Below are positions 22,391-34,578 of a DNA stretch of 64,000 bases, piece by piece; the stretch's first letter is position 1; each line of letters opens with the position of its first letter. The stretch spans positions 1 through 64,000 of the forward strand of contig JAHLJZ010000094.1 of NCBI GenBank assembly GCA_025602915.1. Reading direction: 5' to 3'. The stretch is from Paraphysoderma sedebokerense. Taxonomy: Eukaryota; Blastocladiomycota; Physodermatomycetes; Physodermatales; Physodermataceae. A program made the position numbers and the translations under genes. Under the pieces are notes generated by a model. The model was not told the DNA's origin. It ran no database searches and was given only the letters and a program-made list of their open reading frames with translations.

Positions 22391-25300
22391 ATGGCAGACC
22401 CAGTCAAGAGAATTCAATCCATTAGTTCCACCCTGAACCCAAACAATTGTTCAGCATCACAGAATGATCATACTCCAAGGTAATTATTTGAAGTATCGTT
22501 CGCTTTCGGGTAGTCGGTTTAGTGGTTGAGTTCTTGTGTTATTTTGTTGTTGTGTTTGTTGGGCTAGGTTTCTAATATGGATTGGGGTCGGGAATTTGAC
22601 ATTTGTCATGCCGGCCTTTAAACTTTGAACTCTTGGATATGGATGAATAATACCCGTATCTTACAACTCTTTACTTACAATTATTCACATTCTTTCATTC
22701 CCATCAACATCGTCACATCGTCGTAACTTATAATATCCTCGCCGTATCGTTCATTCCGTTGTCAACTGTTACATTATCTCTATACTGGTTCTTAACGAAA
22801 CGCTCATTGAAAACCTCAGCCCACCTAATCCAATGGAATCTATTGCTCAAGAAAGAGCTAATACGACATTTCCGGTTAGAGAAATGACTTATTTCTTGGA
22901 CGGTGGTAAAAACGTGACAGAGGTATTACTTTTGAAGTTCCTTCTTGACGGGGTTATAACCGCTTTTCTGCTTTGGTCGATAGCTAACAGCTTTTCGTTC
23001 TTTTCTTTCCTCTGTGTTCTTAATCTCAATCAATTGTTCGAATTGTATGTTGTTTTTGAACGTGATATCTTTGACTCTATCTGAATTGTTTGATATCTGC
23101 ATGATTTGAATCGGGTTCATAATTACTCAGTTAAAAGAACGGTTTATGTTGGAATTGGAAAGAGATCCAACATGGAAAATGGACGATTACGCTAACCTTA
23201 CGTTGGCAGAAATCAGAGAACGAACAATGGCAAAAGTAAGCATTTCGTAATTTCATTTCAGACAAAGAAAACATTTGATTTTGATTTTGACTAAAATTCA
23301 AATCTGGTTATTAGGCTAAAATTATTGTTCACCATCTGGCGAATGAACCAGTTCATATATTTCGTCAGCGTATGGCTATGATTAGTACCGTCGACCCCGC
23401 ATTTTGGACTAGGTTGGGCGTTCATGTATGTTGTTGTTTCTACTTTGGAGCTTTATAAACCCAGAAAAATGTCTGGTTGACATGTCTACATCGTACATCA
23501 GTACGGCTTATTTATTGGCGCATTACAAGGTCAAGCTACTTCCTCCCAGTTTACTTATTGGGTTCAAAAGGGTGCATTGGCTTTAAATGGTGTCATTGGG
23601 TGTTTTGGAATGTACGATTCTCATCTTGCATTTCATATTTTACATGACGTTGTGATTTGATGCTAAGTCAACCTTATTTGATGGAATATAGGACGGAACT
23701 CGGACACGGTTCCAATGTTGCTGGTTTAGAAACTACTGCTACCTTTGATGAAGCCGCTGACGAATTCGTCATTCACACTCCGTCTATCACTGCCACTAAA
23801 GTATGTCTTACATCTATTATTCCTCATGTCATAAGTAGTCTTGAATTAATATTTTTCATTGAAATGAACAGTGGTGGATCGGAGGTGCCGCTCAAACCGC
23901 TACTCATTGCGCTGTATTCGCTCAATTAATCGTCAAAGGCAAACGCTATGGTGTGAAACCGTTTGTCGTTCAATTGAGAAATACCGATGATTTCAGCTTA
24001 CGTCCAGGTATTAATATTGGAGATTGTGGAAAGAAAATGGTATGACCTACGTTCTTTCGTGTCTTCTGTAACACGTTTTAATCGTATACGGCATAGGGTC
24101 GCGATGGTATTGATAATGGCTGGATTCAATTCACAAATGTCCGAATCCCGAGATCTCACATGTTAATGAAGCATACCAAAGTTTCCAGAGATGTATGTAA
24201 TCAAAGTCCTGCGACAATTTTATTTTGGACGAAAATGCGATGGTTCTGACCTTTCCCCCTTGGATATCATACTATTGTAGGGTACCGTCACTGAACCACC
24301 GATGCAGCAGCTGGCTTATGGCGCTTTGATTCAAGGTCGTGTTGCCATGGTTGTCGGTGAGTTGATCGTTTCACGCTATTTATCATTATGACGACCACCC
24401 ATATTCTAATATCCTTGCCTTTCGTTCGCTTTTGATGTTTCTCGCCATTAGACTCTGGTAATACCGCCAAAAAAGCTCTGACAATCGCACTACGATATGC
24501 TGCCATTCGCCGTCAATTCGCTTCTAAGCACGGCGCTTTAGAAAATAAACTGATCGATTATCCTATCCATCAATACCGTCTTCTTCCTCTTCTCGCCCAA
24601 ACATTCGCCATGCATTTCACTGGTATCGAAATGGACAAAATGTACACTGAACTCAACGATCAATTGATTGCTGCAAAACCAGGTCAAAATTTGGACCATG
24701 TGTTAGAAATGTTGAAGGAAACACATTCCACAAGTGCTGGTTTGAAGGCTTTCTGTACCTGGGCTTGTTTAAACATTATTGAACAGTGTAGACAGAGTAT
24801 GGGTGGCCACGGTTACTCTGCTTACACCGGGTTGGCTGGTATGGCTAACGACTTTGCCGTACAGTGTACTTGGGAGGTATGAACATTCTTTATTTTGGAC
24901 GACTTACCTTACCGAATGTATATATTTACCGCATTCTTTAATTCATCAGGGCGACAACACCATTTTGACTCTTCAAGCTGGTCGATATCTTATCGGTTGT
25001 TACCGTGATGCACTGAACGGCAAGAAATTGCCACCCGGTGTTGGATACTTCAATCAGCTACCTTCTATTTTGACCAAAAAATGCAGCCAACGTACCATTG
25101 ACGGCATAGCTTCGTTTGATGTGATTCGTGAAGCATTTGGGGTCGTGTCTGCTAATGTCGTGAAAATGGCAGCCGAACGATTCGAAAAGGCCAGAAAAAG
25201 CGGTAAAGATGCTGATGAAGCTTTTGAAGAATGCTGTATGTTGCACAATGAAATGTCTTGTACTTCCCAATTTATTCTGACTCTCTTCTATAGCCGCCGA

Positions 25301-25815
25301 CAGATTCTTTGCTGCCAAAATTCATTCGTTCGGATACTTATTTAACCGATTCGCTGATGGTATCGCCAACGCTCCCAGTTCTTTGAAACCCGTTCTGGAT
25401 TCGTTGTGTAAATTATACGCTCTATACACCATTTCAGAGAATTCTGGTGTATTCTTACAATACAAGTACTTTGATGCCGATCAAATGGATTTGATCAAAC
25501 TTGAAGTTACGGAGTTATGCAAAACCATCCGAACAGATGTTGTGGGACTGGTCGATAGTTTTAATTTCTCTGACTATGCGTATGTATCCGTTCATATTCA
25601 GTGATGCCCTTTACATTTTCCCTAACTCAACTTTTTATTATATCAATAGAATCAACTCTCCTATGGGCCGATACGACGGAAACATCTACCAAGCTTATTT
25701 CAATCAAGTTAGACGATCCAATCCTCATAAACCTCACCCATATTTTGATAGATTGATTAAACCATTGCTGCATCGCAGCGTGGATGAAGAAGAAGCTCCC
25801 GAAGTTGACGAGTAA
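22391..25815 (+). CDS. POX1: Peroxisomal acyl-CoA oxidase
   Basis: About a dozen exons encode a full-length ACOX of ~690 residues. The enzyme performs the first step of peroxisomal beta-oxidation, oxidising acyl-CoA to trans-2-enoyl-CoA with FAD and giving H2O2. Landmarks in order: [31 protein letters not shown], the FAD-contacting [70 protein letters not shown], and the catalytic Glu in CTWEGDNTIL. An intron (24879-24950) separates the codons for that Glu and the following Gly. The last helices end [18 protein letters not shown]. The C-terminus is EVDE, so there is no PTS1 tripeptide. As in many fungal Pox proteins, import would depend on an internal signal or Pex5 co-receptor contacts. Confidence 0.95.
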
Positions 25816-26283
25816 AGTTCTCATCGTCGAATCATTCGTTGAAATATATTCTTTTATTCTTCCATGCCGCGTGGGACTGCTGAAATTTTTATTGGTGGTC
25901 TCCTGTGTCGCTTTTGGATTGTTCACTATACACGAAAATTCGTTGTGAGTTTTTTTAATCACGGTTACATACTGTTTGTTCCCTTTCATTAATCTCAAAT
26001 GACGATGCGTTTATCCAAAATTTTCACTTTTCAAGTTTGTTATTAATTACTGTCTGATACATTTTGTTTCTTGTTTGTCAATAAACTATTATAATGTGCA
26101 TACTTCTTTGTACTCGTCCCTTGTCGGTGAACGCGGGTGGGACGGCGTCTGGTCACACCAGTGAAATGATCAACAAATTAATTGACGAATAGATCCATTG
26201 ATCAGTGAAAACTTCGTTCTTGAGCAACATCATCTTGAACCTCTTACGAGCGCCTCTTTTCATTTGGAGATCTTGCTTAAAAT

Positions 26284-26703
26284 GGGGAATGTATTCGAAT
26301 ACATCACCACCATGACGTATTCAATTTTGGTGATCCACGGGATACGAGAATACATTAGCCACCTACACCTGTACAAAAAGGTAATCCTACCTCTCATTTC
26401 TCTAATCATTCCCACTCCCGAAACTGAAATCAAAACAGGAAACAAATCCAACCAATATGTCCGCTAATACAGGCCCTACAGATTCCCAATCCACTGGTGC
26501 CGGGTACTCTGAAATTCGGGAAACCAACGGGATTATCTCAAGACGAAAAGCAAGAAAGATATCAACAGAAACAACAGTCTCAAGGTACAGAACAACTCAC
26601 GGCTTCAGACCAAGCACAAGTTCAAACTAAGGGTACCATGAAAGAACAAAGTGGTGCAGGCGGAGGAGTTGCTGGATCTGGAGGCTCAGTGTCAAGTAGA
26701 TAA
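26284..26703 (+). CDS. Small protein of unknown function
   Basis: Two exons, 26284-26379 and about 26472-26703, join in phase 0 (AAG|gtaatc ... tacag|GCC). The product has ~108 residues. An N-terminal segment (MGNVFEYITTMTYSILVIHG) is hydrophobic enough to be a membrane anchor or short targeting helix. The rest is polar: FGKPTGLSQDEKQERYQQKQ, then a Gln/Thr/Gly-rich tail ending GGSVSSR. The downstream frame alone starts at a weaker ATG. No family recognised; it could be a mitochondrial or ER small membrane protein. Confidence 0.5.
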
Positions 26704-27266
26704 TGTGAAGTGGCTTCCGGTGTGTATGTGGAGAAAAGTAAGGTTTGGGTAAACGTTTAACTAAATCTTTCTTGCATATTTCTCTGCTAACCGGATGTGG
26801 TTTTGCGTATTGAGACCGACAAACTGATTCGTGACTCTTCTTTGGCGTATTCACACCCATTTTAGTTTCATACAATGAATCGGCCTTTTATTTGTCGCTT
26901 ATGTACCATAATATTCCTTTTTTTTTGTAAAATAAAAGCCGAAATAATGATTTAAGTGCGCATAAGGGCTGCCTTTGTCGCGTTTTCACTGTCATTTCTG
27001 GGAGCGGATGAATCACCATACGTTCGCAAACAAAAAAAGCACAGCGGTCATTTATTTTTGGATATAGGGTACATTGAAGCAACTTATAACTACCGCCCTT
27101 TCAAATTATACCAAGATGTCTTACATCAATACAACGTACTACAATCCTAGCACTCGGACGTGTATAATTCGAAACAATCATCCGAGATACCTAATGCGCA
27201 TGATCAAGTTAAACCGAGACAATACACAGAAAAAAAAGAGAATGACAATACCAGATCAATCGATAT
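26704..27266. other. Convergent intergenic region
   Basis: 3' flanks of the small plus-strand gene and the minus-strand SMP-like gene. Short frames in this stretch have no support. Confidence 0.4.
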
Positions 27267-27503
27267 TTATTTCTTGCCGGAAGCATTAGCGTTTGTAGCT
27301 GCAGCACTTTGTGCGCGAGATGCGAATCCGCTATCCGAGGATCTTGCTCTGCCAGAGTCAACGGATGATTGAATACGAGAAGCGGCAGACTGTGTCATTG
27401 CATGACTTCCACCGGAACCATGGGTACCATGAGATTGAGGACCGTGAGAGCCATGGGAGCCATGAGAGCCCGAGGAACCTGATTTGCCTGAGGATTTGGT
27501 CAT
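27267..27503 (-). CDS. SMP (seed maturation protein, LEA-like) domain small protein
   Basis: A single-exon 78-residue protein. The first half is a Gly/Ser/His-rich repeat (MTKSSGKSGSSGSHGSHG and HGTHGSGGSH). The second half matches the SMP pattern: MTQSAASRIQSSVDSGRA, then SGFASRAQSAAATNANASGK. SMP proteins are late-embryogenesis-abundant-like and disordered, and are linked to desiccation tolerance. Small fungal versions are common and expressed in spores. The start is the only ATG before the repeat. Function here is inferred from the motif alone. Confidence 0.7.
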   Translation of the reverse strand: MTKSSGKSGSSGSHGSHGSHGPQSHGTHGSGGSHAMTQSAASRIQSSVDSGRARSSDSGFASRAQSAAATNANASGKK

Positions 27504-28251
27504 GATTATAATTATATAGAGTATTGGACTCGAAAAGGATGATTTGGTGTTGGCTTTGAGTTTGAGAGAATATTTCTGTAGAAGAGTGGTGTGTAATTGT
27601 GAGAGAAAGTGCTGCGGAGGCTCATACTTTTATAGTGGCAATTGTCCTTACTTTGTCCTTACTTTGTCCGTTCATCTATCATTCATCGATCAATGAAATC
27701 AGCAGGATTGAGCTATTTCGTAACATCAGAAAGTCAATATTAATGCACACATGTATCAATGTCGTCAAAAGAAGAATTGGTGATTGTATATAGTTCTTGT
27801 TAGTATTCTTTTCAAATCCAAAAGGATATCGTCATACTCACATCATCATCCTCACGGTTATTTCGGCTGCCCGAACGTGCCAAGTGTGGGGATCGTGAAA
27901 TTCGCTATGCATTTGCGGTTTTCAAATTCTTATATTTCCACAATTATTTCTCATAGACAATTTTTCTTATTTAGTAGCATCAGACTATTTTTTCATACTG
28001 TCTGCAGGTCATTTGAGCAATTAATAAGTTACAAAATACGCTTCAAAATACCGCGTGCAAATTCAGGTTCGTCACATTACTTCAGCAAAAGATTTGTCTG
28101 AAAAAAATAATCAATATTTGATATGTTCCTTCATAAGATTGTCATTCTAACGGCTATTTTGCTTCTATATAATTCATCAATTGCCGTTATAAGGATAATT
28201 TTATAGAAAATACTTCGGCCTGCTGCTCACTTAGAATACTCATCATCTACA
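27504..28251. other. Divergent intergenic region
   Basis: Shared 5' region between the minus-strand SMP-like gene and the plus-strand DUF1275 gene. AT-rich; no coding frame with support. Confidence 0.4.
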
Positions 28252-29245
28252 ATGGATTCATTTAAAGCGAAAGAATTTTGGACAGTAGTAGTCGGTGGAA
28301 CTACACTCTCAACTATAGCCGGATTTATTAATGCAATATCGCTAGCTGGTCTTTTTACATCCACAGTCTCTCATGTTACAGGGAATGTCACAAGAATTGG
28401 ATTAACCTTATTAGCCGGAGACTTTTGGCAATGCGCAATTATTTCATCGCTAGTACTCTCATTTATGGCTGGCTCATTCACTAGTGGATTTATGATTGGA
28501 AACTCCAAATTTCAATTGGGTAGAAAATATGGTTTTGCGTTGCTGATAGAAGCTGGCGCTTTAGTTTTGTCTTACATGCTTCTGCGGAAAGAGTTCGTGA
28601 CAGGAGAATTGCTCGCAGCTTACGCTTGTGGATTACAAAATGCTATGGCTACCAGTTATAGTGGTGCAGTTTTGCGAACAACGCACATGACTGGTATCTG
28701 TACTGATATTGGACTCATTTTGGGTCAAGCTTGCTCCAAACGAGGAACCGCTGATACGTGGAAGCTAAAAGTATTTGTTCCGCTCTTCTTTGGGTATGTT
28801 GGCGGAGGTATACTAGGTCAGGTATCTTACAGGTTTGCGGGAGATGCTTCGCTATTAATACCGAGTGCCATTCTGTTCTCAATTGCCTTTTTCTACTTAT
28901 CTTGGGAGCCCGCGAAACAAGCTGGGCAGTTGTTGACTCAAGCAGTGGCAAAACTTCAAGACGAAATTGAAATGGGAATACACAAATTTGCTCCGCTATT
29001 AGATAAGGAGGAAGAAGATGCGCCCAAGGAACCGAAATGGATGGAAGCAGCTCGGAGAGCCGAGGAGATCGATCGAGAGATTGAAAAACTGATGATGGAT
29101 ATGGATGTACGTATTGCTTCTCCTTTATAATTTTCGAACGTAAAAATGCTGTTAGGCATAACTAACATTTTGTCCCTTTAAATAGGCGAAAAGAATGCCA
29201 GCAACTCCCCGAGAGCGAGGCCAATCTGCCTCAAATCTGATATAA
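28252..29245 (+). CDS. DUF1275 (YoaK-type) membrane protein
   Basis: One long exon (28252-29106) plus a short one (about 29186-29245), spliced at GAT|gtacgt. About six to seven helices are visible, and the family signature is strong: VVGGTTLSTIAGFINAISLA, TSTVSHVTGNVTRIGLTLLA, ACGLQNAMATSYSGAVLRTT, HMTGICTDIGLILG. The C-terminal ~90 residues are soluble and charged (EEEDAPKEPKWMEAARRAEE). The family is broadly bacterial and fungal and of unknown transport or regulatory role. The near-intronless body is unlike most neighbours and would fit horizontal acquisition, which was not tested. Confidence 0.85.
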
Positions 29246-29454
29246 CCAACCCCTGCAATATCCAACTTTTCATAAACCAACTGACAATAATTTGGATCCT
29301 TGTACTATAGACAGAATGAAATAAATTCGTTTCTCGGCGGACATCACCTGATTTGACGAACCGCGGAATTGCACAACGCGTTCTTTGAAATTCCCTGCTT
29401 TGAATTCCAGGATCGAGTCAAAGAGGTGAACTCCGCACATCAAACATTGACAGG

Positions 29455-31656
29455 ATGAGTCCAAAATTCTATACAGCAACAGAGGCATTTTCTGGCATAC
29501 TAAATGCTACAAGTGGATTGAAATTGCGGGATTGTGCCAGAAAATCTACGACAAAATGCATAAACAGCGAAATCGAAGAAACCTCAGACGATGAAATTGA
29601 TCTCTATGACCCTGGTACCTGCAATTCTTTCCAATTACTTTCCAATTATCTATAGATTATTGATTTTGTACATTCCATGATAGATACCACATGGAGTTCT
29701 GAATCAGTCGCTTTTAAGCAATTTTTGAAACGATTAAACTCTCAGCGTCAGAAGCCGTCACGACAACAAATCTACTCTTTCTTCACTTCGCTGCGTTTGA
29801 ACGACAGAAAGATCAACCAAATTGATTCTGAATTCCTTAATTTGAGTGATCTAATTGAGTTGTCTCTAACCGGAAATTATCTTGACTCTGTCCAATCTCT
29901 ACCATCAAACATTGAGGTATTACATTTGAATGCAAACAGGTTAAATATAGTCATGTTATTCAAGAATCAATACTTTTGAAGCTTATGACTGAATCAATGT
30001 TGAATTGTGGTTCATAGATTGACATTGCTTCCTCATTTGGGAGTTCTTAATCGTCTTGTTCATCTGGGTTTATCTCACAATTTCATTTCCTCTCCGATGA
30101 ATGGTACAGCAAAAGTACAGATACCAGACTCGTTAATATCTGTTGATCTATCTTACAATTCTATTTCGAACCTGTATGAATGGACTGAAACCTTGAAGGA
30201 AGCTAAAAATCTGCGTTTACTAACTTTGATGGTTGTGATCACCTGTTTCGATTCAGTCTGAGAATGTAGGAAAGATCACTCAAACTTTGCCGGTTTTAGG
30301 GAAATCCGATCTCGTTGATGAGAAATTATCGGAATAACGTAGTTAATCGTCTTCCACAGATTCGCATTCTTGATGATATCCCGATATGTGACAGGGACCA
30401 GGAACATAAGAACGAAATAACAGCGATTAGTTTAGTGTCGACTTCCCGGTGTCAAACTATGTTTTAAGCGACAATGACTAATGCCTTTGATTTACAGCAC
30501 CGTCAGCAGACGTTCTGTTCAAAGTTGGGAAAGTCAGAAATCTCCCAATGCCGTCTCGAGCTGACGATCAGCGACATTCTCAGTCAGCAATGCCCGACGA
30601 GTGTGTTGAAGCCATTCAGTTTTAATGACAGCGAATTTGTCGTTTCGGTATACTGATGAAGTGTTCATTCTAGATGCTTTTTCGCGATAAGATTTTCATT
30701 TTTAGGCAACGGTGACTCAAATTCGATTATCTCCGACGACAAGAAGTATTCTTCGGAAGTAGATTTTGAATTCGAGAAGATCGTTACGTTCGATATTTCA
30801 GAAAAATTGCGAGACTCCTTGCAAAGTATTTGTTCCTCATCGCTGAGTTTATATCTGGTAAAGCCAAGCCAAAATGCTGACACTAAGTTATTTCTTCCGT
30901 TAGAGGGAATACTCCTAACCATTGTTCGGAGAAAGTATAACTACGTTTCGAAGCAATCCACTGACAGTAGTCCAGGCGTTCACAATATTGACATCGAACA
31001 AATCAACAAAGGGTCGGCGAAAATCAAGAATAACAAGAAACCGGGAAAGAAAAGTCATGCAGAAGGTTCAGGTTTTTTGGGAGATTTAACAGACATGCGC
31101 AGGCTTATGCTAAATGGAATTTGTATGACAGATATTGCTACCCATTACGATCGTAATCTGTGTGAAGAATCGAAAGTCGCAGAAACCGTCATCAATGTAT
31201 CCAAATTCTTAGAAAGCGAGGTACCTAATAATCATTGTTTCTAACGAAGAACGAACAGCATGGGCATACCTCATACCTTTCGCGTAGCATGTTCTCAAAC
31301 AAACTGTGAAATTGCCGGTCACTGTAACCGGCAATTCGAATTCGTTGCAAGTCCAATCAAAAATTTCATCCGAATCAACACTGGACTCCCGAGTTCCTAA
31401 CTCTTCTGAAATTTCCGTGTCGCTTCTAATTGCATTGAATCCAGATGTAGGTTTTGGGGGCTTTGATCTGACGGATCTCGAGGCCGATGTGGCCGTTGGG
31501 AAAAATGGTGATAAGAGGTATTTAAATTCATTAAATCACCTTGATGAGACTGCAGCTCATAGTGGCTTTCAGAGGTGGCAAAAGCAAGTAGATCTATTGA
31601 ACTTTGATTTCCCACCACTTGAGTTTTTCCCGGTGTCGCTACGACTCTTATTTTGA
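29455..31656 (+). CDS. Leucine-rich repeat protein, LRRC43-like
   Basis: Several exons. An acidic N-terminus (NSEIEETSDDEIDLYDPGT) precedes a helical region (FKQFLKRLNSQRQKPSRQQI). Four to five LRR units follow: LRLNDRKINQIDSEFLNLSD, LIELSLTGNYLDSVQSLPSN, IEVLHLNANRLTLLPHLGVL, LVHLGLSHNFIS, and SLISVDLSYNSISNLYEW, with a cap reaching MRNYRNNVV and IRILDDIPI. This order resembles LRRC43, a protein of motile-cilium organisms. The C-terminal half is Ser/Lys-rich and less conserved. The exon structure after about 30450 is uncertain because several short frames compete. An LRRC43 assignment would suggest a flagellated life stage. Confidence 0.6.
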
Positions 31657-31836
31657 TGTTTGGTTCGAAATCTGAACTCATCTGCATCACCGAGAATAGT
31701 TTTGTGCCGTGATGATTCATTCCTTTTCCATCTCCGACGTTGCCTGTCGAGTTCTCAATTTATTTTGCAAATAAATTATCCAATAAAATTATTGCTCCTT
31801 GTATTTTAGAACATATTAGCATTCATTCAATCCAAT

Positions 31837-34200
31837 CTACCCAGTCCACCACCACCAGGACGCAGATTCTGCCGATCCACCTGCACTCATCGCCTTTCTG
31901 AAGTCCTCCATTTGTTGCTGTGTTAACTGCAAGACAGTACCGAGAACAGGTATCAAAGACTAGACGAATAACCAGGTGAACCATAATTAGCTATTGTTTG
32001 ATTTCATACGACATTGATGTATGAAGTTTGAAAGAAGCATATACCTCTCGACCTGTTGGTTCCGACGTAACAAATTTGAGGACTACGTTTTTTAGATATT
32101 CCAAGTTTGCAGAGTTGTTATTGTTCAACAAATTCTCTTTGGCTTCTGCCTTTTGAAGCTCTTCTTTTAATACCTACGTGAATATTCGAGATGATGTTAA
32201 CCATAACAAGAGAAAGATTGGGTATATTCAAGAAAAAGAATGTAAATTGAAACCTTAACCAATTTTTTCAACCTGTCAATTTCACTTTCACTCTCATTTA
32301 GTAGCTCTTGAAGTTGTTCTATCTGAAATTGATATTCTTTTTCTTTGATTATAATGTTACTACTATTTATTCCCGTCGACCTGTCGCTATCGATCGAGAA
32401 CTTTGGTAGAGAAATTGAACCAAGGAGACTGGATAATGCATCATCCTCCGCTAACGTATGATCCCTGCTATCCGCTTTGTTCGTGTTGGAAATATCTATT
32501 CGTAAGTTATTAGAGGGTTTAGAATCTGCTTGCTTGCGAAGTTGTGAGATTTCTTGGTTCAAAGTCTAATCATTAGATTTCAAAGAGAAAAAAATTGACA
32601 AGTCAATAAAGGACAAAGTCAAAAAACGATATGATTCATTGAAAATACCTTCAGCATTCGTTCTAACTCTTCACACTGATCTTCCTTTCCTTTGAGCATT
32701 TCTCTCAGCATTGATACCTCGCCACTGGAATTCGTATTTTTCGATAACTCAACCAAATCATTATCCTTAATTTGCGATCTTAATTTTTGGATTTCATCTT
32801 GTAGTTGGGTTAATTCGCTATTGTGTGATTGCTTCAACGAAGCGATTAGCTCTTCCAGTGTGGTGACTTTTTTAACGGACTCGGTATGAGATGAAGCTGA
32901 TTCTTTCAGCTTTTCAGACGTTTCTGCGAACGACTTCTTGAGCGACGAAATTTCAGACTGCTGTCGCTCTATACGCTGAGAAGATTTAGACAGAGATAGT
33001 GTTAAATTGCTACAGAAAAGATGGTGGTAGCTCCTTTGTTAGTACGAGATCCATATTTTTTGGGGTGAATGATAAAGTTTTGGCACCTGATTTCGTTTCT
33101 TAAATTGGCCACCGTTCTCTCGTATTCTGATATTTGAGTAAGATATTCTGAAAAATCAGTATCTGATTTCGAAGGTTGCTGTTGTGAAGGCTGCTGTTGT
33201 TGGAGTAATGCATGGGCACGGAGTTTGTACTGCTGGAACTCTGCCTTCACTTCCTCAGACGCAGATTTGTAATGATTAACTTGAGATGACTGGGGCCAGA
33301 ATCAAGAATGTATATGGGGGAGGTTTCTCAGTTACTCCGGCCAGAGAGCCATGATCGATCAGTCTACACGTACCAATTCCTGAATCTCCTTCCTTAGAGA
33401 GATTTCACGATCTTGCTGTTCTAGAGATGATTTTTGTAAAGTTTCTGATTTAAAAAAAGGGTAATAAGATGGCGCAGAATGCTCCTTAATAACGGGTAGG
33501 GATGCTCAAAAAATTGGAAGTGAAATCCCTACTTTGACTCTCTTCTCTACTCTTTCTTAGATTCTCCAACTCCAGTTTCTCTTTTTCCAAATCATTCTTA
33601 TATTTCGTGATTACTGAATCTTTCTCAGTGACTGCCTCTTTCAACTCCTTTATTGTTTTATCTGCGTTGGCAAAATGTGTTTTCATTTTTTGGAGTTTAG
33701 TAGCAGTACTCGATCGCAAAGCCGCGAGCTCAGCTGGAACATTAAAATACAAGTCACAATTAAAATATATCAGATGCCGAATGTGAAAGACGGAAGGTAT
33801 GAAGAGTGAGAATCTATCGAACCTTCGGTATTCGAAAGCTTTGTCTGTAATCCCTGAACCTCATTTGAACGGTTTGCCAACTGAAGCTTCAGATCTTTTG
33901 CCTAAAAATATAGGAAACAGGAGCATTATTGTTAATCGATTTAATTTAGTGCCTGAATTTATCGATTGATTTGGGGGTTCGTACCTCTTCCTGCAAAATG
34001 AAGTTTAACCGTTCCAATTCTTCGAGATTTGTCTTCAGCAACGGCAGAAAATATGAACACAACGGTTAGAGAGGTGATCAGGGATGCCGCACAAGTTCGT
34101 CGGAGTTCTACAAACGATAAACTTACCATTCCAGCGACATCAGAAACATTGATGGGACCAAGTGAATGATAATTTGAAGAAGAACGGAATGTGCGAGGGG
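31837..34200 (-). CDS. GRIP-domain golgin
   Basis: About ten exons on the minus strand encode mostly coiled coil. In reading order: TNLEELERLNFILQEE, KDLKLQLANRSNEVQGLQTK, THFANADKTIKELKEAVTEK, KAEFQQYKLRAHALLQQQQ, SQRIERQQSEISSLKKSFAE, and QIEQLQELLNESESEIDRLK. The C-terminus is a GRIP domain (SANLEYLKNVVLKFVTSEP, then LIPVLGTVLQLTQQQMEDF) ending in Trp-rich ASWWWWTG. The Tyr of EYLKNVV is the residue that contacts Arl1-GTP in this family. GRIP golgins tether vesicles at the trans-Golgi; the yeast counterpart is Imh1. The 5' end is uncertain: the frame is open back to about 34200, and a further upstream exon near 34290 is possible. Confidence 0.8.
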
Positions 34201-34578
34201 ACGCGGAACGATGGAGGCCTCAGGACAAAGTACAATTCCGCCATTCCTTCAGCTTGCCACATAGAATTGTGTACTTACGTTGATGTAAATTTGGTATTGC
34301 ATATATGAATTTTATTTTGAGTTCATGGGCAATCATACCTGCTCAGTGCCCTTACGTATTTATATTCTTCCCACATTTCTGCTACAAACCGATGGTAACC
34401 TTTGCGCAGGTTCATTCCCTATGATTGGCAATAAGGATACGGATATAGCTTCCTATTAGTTCTCTCTCTCTCTTTGATGTCCTCAGTTACCATCATGAAA
34501 TATGTCGGAAATGACCTGAAAATTTCTGCACATGTCCGCGTCCGGATGACTCGATGACTCCAGCAGACAATCACATTC

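Noticed and set aside
26260-26451. Minus-strand 63-codon frame over the small plus-strand gene
   Set aside because: The plus-strand gene has a phase-matched intron and a better start; the minus frame has neither.
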